A stretch of DNA of 6,029 bases. Origin: Bacteroidales bacterium (lineage in GTDB: Bacteria; Bacteroidota; Bacteroidia; Bacteroidales; SMBSF39). Location of the stretch: the NCBI GenBank assembly GCA_021107685.1, contig JAIOSH010000607.1:1-6029 (forward strand), read 5' to 3'. Under the pieces are notes generated by a model. The model made no database searches, had not been told where the DNA came from, and saw only the letters and a program-made list of their open reading frames with translations. A program made the position numbers and the translations under genes. Of the stretch, positions 1 through 5,877 are shown one piece after another. The stretch's first letter is position 1, and each line of letters starts with the position of its first letter.

Positions 1-232
1 GTTGTTTTAAATTTTTAATATATCTCTTTTCATCAAATGGTTTTCCATGTTTAATTACATCAAATATTTCAACCGCAACACATTGTCCAATAAATTGTTT
101 TGTTTCAAAAGAGTTATATCCTAAATTAATAAGTCTTTTATAAGTCAGATTAGTTTCAGGCGGATTATTACTCTTAATCTGATTTTTTATTATTTCAAAA
201 ATTTGCTCTCTAAATATTTCATTAGTTTCCAT
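1..232 (-). CDS. Small conserved hypothetical protein, 3' end cut by window edge
   Basis: An open minus-strand frame starts at the ATG at 232 and stays open to base 1, giving 77 codons that begin METNEIFREQIFEIIKNQIK. An A/G-rich stretch (AGAAAAAAGAC) lies just upstream and could act as a weak ribosome binding site. The visible part has no signal peptide or membrane segment, so the product is probably cytoplasmic. The arrangement 'PPET...YKRLINLGY...AVEIFDVIKHGKPFDEKRY' resembles, from memory, a family of short (~90 residue) uncharacterised bacterial proteins with a GY-x-x-x-E-A and an EI-hydrophobic-x-hydrophobic-x-x-G-x-PFD-x-x-RY signature. I know no function for it and give none. Only a few residues are probably missing if it has that length. 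It reads in the same direction as the neighbouring insertion sequence, whose proposed end lies about 158 bp upstream of its start. Confidence 0.75.
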   Translation of the reverse strand, partial: METNEIFREQIFEIIKNQIKSNNPPETNLTYKRLINLGYNSFETKQFIGQCVAVEIFDVIKHGKPFDEKRYIKNLKQ

Positions 233-386
233 TATATTTTTGTCTTTTTTCTGCTTGTGCATAACGGCAGTCTGTCTAAAAACCCTGAATATTATTATTT
301 ATTCACAATCTAAAATTTTCTAAATAGCTGTTTTTTAATATTATACGTTTTGCTGTTTTGTCAAAATAATTGCTTTTTAATAGTTT

Positions 387-389
387 TTA
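387..389. repeat. Proposed target-site duplication (TTA), left copy
   Basis: TTA directly abuts the proposed left end of the insertion sequence and matches TTA at 2316-2318. A three-base match is weak on its own in AT-rich DNA. Confidence 0.4.
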
Positions 390-419
390 GTGTTCGCTCA
401 AAAATTAAATCCGATTTTA
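390..419 (+). repeat. Left terminal inverted repeat of the ISAzo13-family element
   Basis: Compared with the reverse complement of 2286-2315, about 22 of 30 positions agree. The inner part (401-419 against 2286-2304) agrees at 17 of 19 positions and centres on AAATCCGATTTTA. The core is itself almost palindromic (AAATCnGATTT). The transposase stop codon lies within this repeat. Confidence 0.65.
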
Positions 420-1388
420 AGAAGGAAAAATCGTGTAATTCCATTGAGGTAGTACGTCGTGATATTTGACATTAATTTTTCTCATTTCATCATCGGATAT
501 TTTAATTCCCTTTTCATAAACTGTCTCATCTAAAATTGCTTTTACACTTAAGCCTGTTTTTGTTTTGGTTGTATTGATATAGTTTAAAATAATTTCGTTA
601 TTCATAAGCGGTTCACCAGCCCAATTTTTACTTATCTCACTAAATAATCTATGCTCAATAGGATTGTATTTTGAAGTTCCTGGAGGATAATGGCAAACAG
701 TTACAGTTATTCCATACTTGTCGCACAATAATTTCTTAATACATTTTTTCCACAATCTATTTTTTGAACCATTACTTCCCCCTCCGTCAGCGAATATCAA
801 CAGTGAATTTTGTGTAGTAGTTATCTTGTTTAATTCATTTTTCCACCATTTTGCAATAGAGTTCACTGCAAATTCGGCTGTATTATAAGAAACACCTCCG
901 ACAACGAAGCCTTTATTGCTATCAATATTGTAAATGCCATAAGGGATAAATACCCCAGATGCTAATGACCTAAAGTCATACGCATTTACTTCTTTAGGAT
1001 TTATACACCATGTAGCACCCTTGTTTATAAAATTTCCGACTAACTCCCTTTTTTTAGCATCTACACTTATGCTTGGGATATTTTGTTTTTGGGAGGCTTT
1101 ACGCATCTGATCAATATAAATAAATTGTTGATTTCTTTTTTTTCGGGATTCAGGCGTTGATTTCTTTGGGTCTGATTCTATTTTTTTATAATTGATCTTC
1201 AACGAGTATCCCATATCCTTTAATAACTTTCCGATTGTATTGGGACTTACATGTGTATTTTCTGTTTCAAGTGCGTCTGCAATTTTCTGAGTAGTAGTTT
1301 TTGTCCATTTTATACCTGTAATAGGGTCGCCAGCAGTATCATATCTAATCAGTTGTTCGATTTTTTCTATTATATCAGGAGTTTTTTT
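417..1388 (-). CDS. ISAzo13-family transposase, catalytic (C-terminal) part, downstream of frameshift
   Basis: This is the DDE catalytic half of the transposase. The frame is open from 1388 to the stop at 417-419. The first in-frame ATG is at 1214, but family similarity clearly begins upstream of it (TPDIIEKIEQLIRYDTAGDP, then a helical segment ending LLKDMGYSL), so the part was made as a continuation of the upstream frame. Numbered on the restored 569-residue protein, candidate catalytic residues are D356 (in SISVDAKK), D447 (in IFADGGGSNGS) and E491 (in NPIEHRLFS), with 43 residues between the second D and the E. The motif HYPPGTSKYNPIEHRLFS is diagnostic of the family. No stop or deletion is seen inside the catalytic domain, and the C-terminus (SDDEMRKINVKYHDVLPQWNYTI) looks complete. 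The protein cuts and joins DNA at the element's inverted repeats. Alone, without the upstream frame, it lacks the DNA-binding region and is probably inactive. Confidence 0.9.
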   Translation of the reverse strand, partial: KKTPDIIEKIEQLIRYDTAGDPITGIKWTKTTTQKIADALETENTHVSPNTIGKLLKDMGYSLKINYKKIESDPKKSTPESRKKRNQQFIYIDQMRKASQKQNIPSISVDAKKRELVGNFINKGATWCINPKEVNAYDFRSLASGVFIPYGIYNIDSNKGFVVGGVSYNTAEFAVNSIAKWWKNELNKITTTQNSLLIFADGGGSNGSKNRLWKKCIKKLLCDKYGITVTVCHYPPGTSKYNPIEHRLFSEISKNWAGEPLMNNEIILNYINTTKTKTGLSVKAILDETVYEKGIKISDDEMRKINVKYHDVLPQWNYTIFPS

Positions 1389-2127
1389 TTATTTCAGGTC
1401 TTCCTGCTCCCTGTTTGCGTACTCTATCTTTTTCAAAATCAGCACTTATTAATTCCTTCCTGCCCTTACTAACTGTTTCAGGATCTGTTTTTAATAATTT
1501 TGATATTAGTTTGTTACCTCCATGTCCGATTTTTAATGATTCCAAGCCTGCATATAATCTTCTTTGCTTTTCGTCCAATATACTGTAAAACAATATAATT
1601 GCCGCTTTTAATTCATCTCTAATAACATGGCTTGATAGTTTTCCAATATTTAAAACTGTTGTCTCATTTTGTAATTTGCGTACGATTATTTGTTGTTTCC
1701 TGCGCGGAAAACATCTTGCAAAATATACATATTTTCCACTATATTTTTCCCTGTACAATTTATCTTTTTTATATAGTCCTATTAGTGACAGCTTAACATC
1801 AACATGTAATTTATTCTGTAAGTCTTTTGCTGTATACCCTGATACAGAATTATTTATAAAGTGGTAACATGTATTAATTAGGGTATCAAATTCTGAAAAA
1901 TATACCGACTTATAACTCCATAATCCTTCTTCCGAAAATTTAGCTATTGATTCAATTGTATAATATTTTCCCTTATGAGAATAACTGGTAATGTAAGATA
2001 AATCTCTAAGCCTACGAATAATGGTCATCCTTGCTGTGCTATTAAGATATTCACAAATTTCTTTAAAAGTTACTATCTTCTTTGATAAGATTAACTCCTT
2101 AACCTTTTGTTTGTTAGAGCTTTGCAT
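1375..2127 (-). CDS. ISAzo13-family transposase, DNA-binding (N-terminal) part with winged-helix extension
   Basis: The start is placed at the ATG at 2127 (MQSSNKQKVKELILSKK). The frame is open further back to an ATG at 2226, but those extra 33 residues are hydrophobic, unlike any domain, and would be encoded by the promoter region. The 250 residues contain three parts. Residues 5-58 look like a winged helix (KKIVTFKEICEYL, then a recognition-helix-like TARMTIIRRLRDL, then a wing GKYYTI). Residues 66-137 look like a second one (GYTAKDLQNKL, ending REKYSGKYVYFA). Residues 170-246 match the usual N-terminus of ISAzo13 transposases (LDEKQRRLYAGLESLKIGHGG, then an HTH-like segment, then GAGRPEI). 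The frame ends at TGA soon after a nine-A run, just before the catalytic domain. The truncated protein, if made, could bind DNA without catalysis and so act as a repressor; that is inference. Confidence 0.8.
   Translation of the reverse strand: MQSSNKQKVKELILSKKIVTFKEICEYLNSTARMTIIRRLRDLSYITSYSHKGKYYTIESIAKFSEEGLWSYKSVYFSEFDTLINTCYHFINNSVSGYTAKDLQNKLHVDVKLSLIGLYKKDKLYREKYSGKYVYFARCFPRRKQQIIVRKLQNETTVLNIGKLSSHVIRDELKAAIILFYSILDEKQRRLYAGLESLKIGHGGNKLISKLLKTDPETVSKGRKELISADFEKDRVRKQGAGRPEIKKNS
1382..1390 (-). other. Frameshift site: nine-A run joining the two transposase frames
   Basis: On the coding strand the sequence reads ATA AAA AAA AAC TCC TGA in the N-terminal frame. The catalytic frame continues as AAA AAA ACT CCT GAT. 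The second frame is +1 (equivalently -2) to the first. Loss of one A (eight A), or gain of two (eleven A), rejoins everything into one 569-residue protein with no other defect. This could be a simple disabling indel, a sequencing or assembly error in a homopolymer, or a slippage site used by RNA polymerase. Confidence 0.85.
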
Positions 2128-2132
2128 ACTAC

Positions 2133-2185
2133 AAATTGGTATAATTAAAACTTTTTTGCAAAAATAAGTATAATTATACCAATTT
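2133..2185 (-). promoter_or_regulatory. Perfect 15-bp inverted repeat overlapping transposase promoter and start region
   Basis: AAATTGGTATAATTA at 2133-2147 and its exact reverse complement TAATTATACCAATTT at 2171-2185 are separated by 23 bases. In the transposase direction, the upstream arm lies in the spacer between the -33 and -7 boxes and the downstream arm lies 6-20 bases before the ATG. The repeat could be a protein operator or, in transcripts entering from outside, a stem that hides the translation start. Confidence 0.7.
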
Positions 2186-2190
2186 ACAAA
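2159..2190 (-). promoter_or_regulatory. Bacteroidota-type promoter of the transposase
   Basis: On the minus strand TTTG (2190-2187) is followed by a 20-base spacer and TATTTTTG (2166-2159). This fits the known phylum consensus TTTG / TAnnTTTG with 19-21 bases between. Transcription would begin near 2153, giving a leader of roughly 25 bases before the ATG at 2127. Confidence 0.65.
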
Positions 2191-2285
2191 TAACAATAAA
2201 TTATTTACCAATATATTGATATACAAAAGTAAATATTTATAATTGTGTCGATTAAAGTAAACAACAAGATGGTATATTTATGCTC

Positions 2286-2315
2286 TAAAATCCGATTTTA
2301 TTTTGTGGTGAGTAC
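2286..2315 (-). repeat. Right terminal inverted repeat of the ISAzo13-family element
   Basis: This is the partner of 390-419, with TAAAATCCGATTTTATTTT at 2286-2304 as the well-conserved inner part. The outer 11 bases match the left end less well. Confidence 0.65.
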
Positions 2316-2318
2316 TTA
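2316..2318. repeat. Proposed target-site duplication (TTA), right copy
   Basis: It matches 387-389 and directly abuts the proposed right end of the element. Confidence 0.4.
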
Positions 2319-2376
2319 GTATAATATGTCATTGACACTACCTATTTTTATTTGCATAAAAAAAACAAATTAGGGT

Positions 2377-2406
2377 ATTGTTATAAAAAAATTATTACTA
2401 TATTTG
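2377..2406 (+). promoter_or_regulatory. Possible promoter of the propeller gene
   Basis: TATATTTG at 2399-2406 fits the Bacteroidota -7 consensus TAnnTTTG exactly. Eighteen bases upstream is ATTG (2377-2380), a weaker match to the -33 TTTG. Transcription would start near 2412 and leave a leader of about 64 bases. The promoter lies outside the insertion sequence, so the gene does not depend on the element. Confidence 0.45.
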
Positions 2407-2412
2407 TTATGC

Positions 2413-2456
2413 CAAATAATTCAAAATCAAATTTAGTTTTAACAAATAATTCAAAA
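2413..2456 (+). repeat. 14-bp direct repeat in the leader of the propeller gene
   Basis: CAAATAATTCAAAA occurs at 2413-2426 and again at 2443-2456, exactly 30 bases apart (close to three helical turns). Both copies lie between the proposed transcription start and the ribosome binding site. Confidence 0.6.
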
Positions 2457-2462
2457 ATTAAT

Positions 2463-2467
2463 AGGAG
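2463..2467 (+). promoter_or_regulatory. Ribosome binding site of the propeller gene
   Basis: AGGAG lies eight bases upstream of the ATG at 2476. It supports this start, which also gives a clean signal peptide. Confidence 0.6.
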
Positions 2468-2475
2468 CATTTATT

Positions 2476-5421
2476 ATGAAAAAATTAATTTTTACAATCT
2501 TGATTTTCCTTATTGGAATGTTACAAGTACAAAGTCAAAACGAATTTAAAAATTCAGAAGAACACAAAGTATTTAAACAAAATTTGATGGATGAGGTTAA
2601 AGGGAATTTTACAAATTATATTAATCCAAATACATCATTTAAACAAAAAAAAATCAAATCGGTAATAACTGATTATGGAAATGCACCCGACTGGAATTGG
2701 GCATCTCAGTTCGGTGGTTCTGGACCAGACTATGGCCGGGATGTAATTACTGATGCTACTGGTAATATTTATCTGGCAGGCGCTTTTTCAGGAGAAATTT
2801 CAATAGCCGACATCACCTATACTTCCATAGGAATCAGGGATGCAATTGTCGCAAAATTTGATGATACAGGCAACCTTGTTTGGATAAAACAATTATCAGC
2901 CTCAGTTAATGAAGAAATTGATGCCTATGGAATATGCCTCGATGATTCTGAAAATATTTATGTAACAGGATATTATACAGGTAGTGTAACATTAGGCACT
3001 AATACTTTACCTAATGTTGCGCAGCAAAATTTATTCTTCACCAAATTAAATTTTTCAGGTGAAGTAATGATGGCAAAAAATCACGGTAATGCAGAAGACA
3101 CCGAAATCGGCTTTAAAATAGACACTGACGATAATGGAAATATTTATATTCTTGGTTCAACAAATGGTTCTATAAGTTATAGTAATTCAAGTATTATTTT
3201 AAAATATGATTCGAATGGTTCCTTCCTAATGGATTATGTAAGCGAAGAGAATTTTATTGATTTTGCTGTTTTTGGCTCAAGTATATATTTTACAGGAACA
3301 ATTCTTGGTGAAGGTTATATTGGAGGTTTCTATCTGGTTCCTATAAGTTTTAACGATGCTTTTATCGCTAAATCTGACCTTGAAATAAATTTTGAATGGG
3401 TTTCAATGGCAGGGCATAATAGCGATTATGGTCGTAGTTATGCAAGTAGTTTATTCATTAATCAAAATGAAGAAGTTTTTATAGTAGGTTGTTTTGAAGA
3501 AGATTTTGTATTGGGCGATTTTGATATTGAAGGATATAATGGATTTATTACAAAATGCACATCCGCTGGAGATTTTTTATGGCTAAATAAATTTACAGAT
3601 GAATTTTATAGCTCCTATCATCAAGAGTATTCAAAAATATGCGGTAATAATAATTATGCTTATGTGAATTATAAAGAGACTCTTATTAAGTTTGGTGCAT
3701 CTGACGGATATAGGATGGAAACTGAAGACTTGGATTATGAAGTTGAGAGCCTGGATTTTGATTATACCAACAATAAAATTAATATAACCGGAAGTATCGA
3801 ACAGTTGGTTTATATCTCCAAATTCAATAATTTGCTTAATGAAGAATGGTTAGTACAGTTTGAAGGCAATTCTGCTTTTGCATGGGTTCTAAGCATGAGA
3901 ACGGATGACTCAGGAAATATTTTTACTTATGGGTATGCTTCAAATGAATTACAATATTTTGGACAACCTGTTGAAAAGGGTTTGTTTATCAGCAAGCAAA
4001 ACGGAAAAGGTGATATTATCTGGCTAAATCATTTTCCTGATGCTATTGAATATTGTCAATATGGGAGCTACATGGCAATTGACAACTTAAACCAAAGCGT
4101 ATTCATAACAGGAACCATTGATAACCCTTTAATAATTCCCGGTATTACAACTCTGGTACCTGATGAAAATGGAAGTGTTTTTATTATTAAATATGACTTT
4201 GATGGTAATTATCAGTGGTCGTTGCTAGAAAATTTTTGTGGAGATAATCTTTGTTTAACACCTGATCATTCTGGAAATATTATTTTATGCGGAGTATTTT
4301 GGGGGACAATAAATATTGGTAATACTATATTAACCTCAGCAGGTGGTGATGACATCTTTATTTCAAAATATAATTATAATGGTGAATTTCAATGGGCAAT
4401 TAGAGCAGGTGGAGATGGAATGCCGGATTATAGCGGATTAGTATCTACCGATGCAGCGAGCAACATTTATTTAACAGGCGAGTTTACTTCTGAAAATGTA
4501 ACCGTCGATAATTACCCTATTACACTTGAGGAAGGTGATGGCAATATTATTTTTGCAAAATTAACCCCTGACGGAATAGTACAATGGGTAACTTCAAAAG
4601 CAGGAAGTACGATTCCTAATGGTGATTGGGATTGTTGGCCTACAGGAATAAAAACCGATGCACAGGGATATACCTACATTAAAGGCTGGCATGGTGATTC
4701 AACATATTTTGATAATTTTATGCTGAGGAGTCCTTATTATTATTACAGTTATTTCATAGCAAAATTTGATCCCAATGGAAATACAATATGGGCTAATTCT
4801 ATACATGAACATAATTATGGTTTTGATTATAACCAAATGGATATTGATTCTGAAGGCAGTGTTTACATAGGTGCACAAATAAGGGATACTATTCATTTTG
4901 GGGATGATTTTGATTATGTTAATGTGGGGGAATGTGACCTATTCGTTGCAAAATACACAACTATCGGCGAACTTGACTGGGTGAAAATTATGGAAAGTTC
5001 GGCGGGAACTAATTGGATAAGTAGTGTTTCCGTTTTTGATACAACTAATGTTTTTATAGGAGGATATTTTAATAATTATATTTCTTTCGGGAATAACGAA
5101 AAGTATTCTAATAGTAGTCATGGTTTTATTGCCATGATTGGTGAAGATATTTCCGGATTTGAAGATGTATATAATAGACTTGATAATAGAATATATATTT
5201 ATCCAAATCCTTTTTCTACTAAAACAACAATTAAATTTACTAATCCTAATCACTCAAATTACAAATTATCAGTTTTCAATATTTCAGGAAACAAAGTATT
5301 TGAAATGGATAATATTAAATCGGACAAAATAGTATTTGAAAAAGGCAACCTCCCAAAAGGAATTTATCTGATTGAACTCAAAGGGGAGAAGGTTTTTTGG
5401 GGGAAGATGATAATTAAGTGA
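2476..5421 (+). CDS. Secreted SBBP-repeat beta-propeller protein with T9SS sorting domain
   Basis: A complete 981-residue protein. Residues 1-20 are a Sec signal peptide (MKKLIFTILIFLIGMLQVQS), probably cut just before or after Q21. After a linker (21-71), residues 72-889 consist of degenerate ~55-62 residue units of the pattern W-x-x-x-x-x ... D-x-x-GNIY-hydrophobic-x-G ... D-x-FIAK-[FY]-D-x-x-G, the SBBP (seven-bladed beta-propeller) type. I count 14 units. Residues 905-981 (RIYIYPNPFSTKTTIKF ... LPKGIYLIELKGEKVFWGKMIIK) are a type A T9SS C-terminal domain, which directs export across the outer membrane and cell-surface attachment or release. No catalytic domain is visible, so a binding, adhesive or scaffold role is likely but the ligand is unknown. 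The gene appears to be monocistronic: the insertion sequence lies upstream and a convergent gene downstream. A nine-A run in codons 57-60 is intact in frame. Confidence 0.93.
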   Translation: MKKLIFTILIFLIGMLQVQSQNEFKNSEEHKVFKQNLMDEVKGNFTNYINPNTSFKQKKIKSVITDYGNAPDWNWASQFGGSGPDYGRDVITDATGNIYLAGAFSGEISIADITYTSIGIRDAIVAKFDDTGNLVWIKQLSASVNEEIDAYGICLDDSENIYVTGYYTGSVTLGTNTLPNVAQQNLFFTKLNFSGEVMMAKNHGNAEDTEIGFKIDTDDNGNIYILGSTNGSISYSNSSIILKYDSNGSFLMDYVSEENFIDFAVFGSSIYFTGTILGEGYIGGFYLVPISFNDAFIAKSDLEINFEWVSMAGHNSDYGRSYASSLFINQNEEVFIVGCFEEDFVLGDFDIEGYNGFITKCTSAGDFLWLNKFTDEFYSSYHQEYSKICGNNNYAYVNYKETLIKFGASDGYRMETEDLDYEVESLDFDYTNNKINITGSIEQLVYISKFNNLLNEEWLVQFEGNSAFAWVLSMRTDDSGNIFTYGYASNELQYFGQPVEKGLFISKQNGKGDIIWLNHFPDAIEYCQYGSYMAIDNLNQSVFITGTIDNPLIIPGITTLVPDENGSVFIIKYDFDGNYQWSLLENFCGDNLCLTPDHSGNIILCGVFWGTINIGNTILTSAGGDDIFISKYNYNGEFQWAIRAGGDGMPDYSGLVSTDAASNIYLTGEFTSENVTVDNYPITLEEGDGNIIFAKLTPDGIVQWVTSKAGSTIPNGDWDCWPTGIKTDAQGYTYIKGWHGDSTYFDNFMLRSPYYYYSYFIAKFDPNGNTIWANSIHEHNYGFDYNQMDIDSEGSVYIGAQIRDTIHFGDDFDYVNVGECDLFVAKYTTIGELDWVKIMESSAGTNWISSVSVFDTTNVFIGGYFNNYISFGNNEKYSNSSHGFIAMIGEDISGFEDVYNRLDNRIYIYPNPFSTKTTIKFTNPNHSNYKLSVFNISGNKVFEMDNIKSDKIVFEKGNLPKGIYLIELKGEKVFWGKMIIK

Positions 5422-5434
5422 GACTATAAATTTC

Positions 5435-5439
5435 TAATC
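5435..5439. repeat. Direct repeat TAATC flanking the candidate MITE, left copy
   Basis: TAATC abuts the left inverted repeat and is identical to 5811-5815, as expected of a 5-bp target duplication. Confidence 0.55.
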
Positions 5440-5456
5440 ATCATAGATAAACACGG
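5440..5456 (+). repeat. Left inverted repeat of the candidate MITE
   Basis: ATCATAGATAAACACGG differs from the reverse complement of 5794-5810 only at its 12th base. Confidence 0.7.
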
Positions 5457-5793
5457 AAAATAAAGCTACGTATCATAAACACAGTAAGTATCAATTATCC
5501 AACCCCTTAACTTTGAATAAATCGTATATTTACTGCTGTGATGAGATCTTTTTTGACATGGTTGAGTTATAGTATTTTGAAAAACGTTTTTGCTAACATA
5601 TTAATAGACTGCGTTTAAGAGCATTTTGAACATATTGTGATATAATTATACCATATTGTAAAAAAATTGTAATTGTATTATACATACGTATTCCTTGTAT
5701 TACAAAACACTTTTTTTGACATCATGCCTTAATTATCAATGAATTGCAAAAGGGATAACAGACAATAACAATTTTGTTTACGTATTTAAAATA

Positions 5794-5810
5794 CCGTGAT
5801 TATCTATGAT
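5794..5810 (-). repeat. Right inverted repeat of the candidate MITE
   Basis: CCGTGATTATCTATGAT is the partner of 5440-5456, with 16 of 17 bases paired. Confidence 0.7.
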
Positions 5811-5815
5811 TAATC
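5811..5815. repeat. Direct repeat TAATC flanking the candidate MITE, right copy
   Basis: It is identical to 5435-5439 and directly abuts the right inverted repeat. Confidence 0.55.
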
Positions 5816-5877
5816 TTAACTGAAAAATCACTGATGCAACGGGATGATAAAACTATATCTCAACTAAATATAAACAA

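Larger units (their letters stand above)
390..2315 (-). mobile_element. ISAzo13-family insertion sequence, about 1.93 kb
   Basis: One transposase, split by a frameshift, fills the element from 2127 down to 417 on the minus strand. It is bracketed by imperfect inverted repeats at 390-419 and 2286-2315. The family is assigned from the transposase: the catalytic region contains ADGGGSNGS and HYPPGTSKYNPIEHRLFS, hallmarks of the ISAzo13 (Rhodopirellula-type DDE) group. The transposase stop codon (417-419) lies inside the left repeat, so there is almost no spare DNA at that end; about 190 bp of promoter and subterminal DNA lie at the other. The identical triplet TTA at 387-389 and 2316-2318 is the proposed target duplication. 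The exact boundaries are inferred, since the repeats are imperfect and the triplet is short. The element sits between two divergent genes and disrupts neither. Confidence 0.8.
5440..5810. mobile_element. Candidate miniature inverted-repeat element (371 bp, non-coding)
   Basis: ATCATAGATAAACACGG (5440-5456) and CCGTGATTATCTATGAT (5794-5810) are inverted copies matching at 16 of 17 positions. They are directly flanked on both sides by TAATC. The interior has no convincing open reading frame. The palindrome TACGTA stands 10 and 9 bases inside the two arms (5467-5472, 5779-5784) and a third time at 5685-5690. Inverted ends, a target duplication, no gene, and a site between the 3' ends of two convergent genes are the usual picture of a MITE moved by a transposase elsewhere. 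The ends do not resemble those of the ISAzo13-family element in this window, so the mobilising enzyme is unknown. It covers most of the 456-bp gap between the two coding regions; I see no clear hairpin-plus-T terminator in the rest. Confidence 0.6.

Noticed and set aside
320..360. TTGACA and TATAAT-like words on the minus strand upstream of the left gene
   Set aside because: The spacing is about 13 bases, too short for a sigma-70 promoter, and neither word fits the TTTG / TAnnTTTG pattern of the phylum.
1251..1472. Plus-strand open frame of 73 codons
   Set aside because: It lies antisense to the transposase, spans its frameshift and has a low-complexity F/S/C-rich product typical of the reverse of AT-rich coding sequence.
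1676..1867. Plus-strand open frame of 63 codons
   Set aside because: It is fully antisense to the well-supported DNA-binding part of the transposase, with no ribosome binding site or recognisable domain.
2128..2226. Upstream start (ATG at 2226) for the transposase N-terminal part
   Set aside because: The added 33 residues would be encoded by the promoter and inverted-repeat DNA and resemble no domain. The ATG at 2127 begins directly before the first winged-helix-like module.
2352..2549. Plus-strand open frame of 65 codons overlapping the propeller gene start
   Set aside because: It runs through the promoter and leader repeats and into the signal peptide in another frame. The AGGAG site and signal peptide support the start at 2476 instead.
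4699..5332. Several 64-104 codon open frames on both strands inside the propeller gene
   Set aside because: They overlap the propeller or sorting-domain coding sequence in other frames and have low-complexity I/N/K-rich products with no motifs.
5479..5543. Possible hairpin between CACAGTAAGTAT and ATATTTACTGCTGTG as a terminator
   Set aside because: The pairing is short and interrupted, the loop is about 40 bases, and no T-run follows at the right distance.
5549..5722. Repeated TTTTTTGACAT (5549-5559 and 5712-5722), resembling -35 boxes
   Set aside because: No suitable -10 or TAnnTTTG box follows at proper spacing and no gene starts downstream, so I do not call promoters here.
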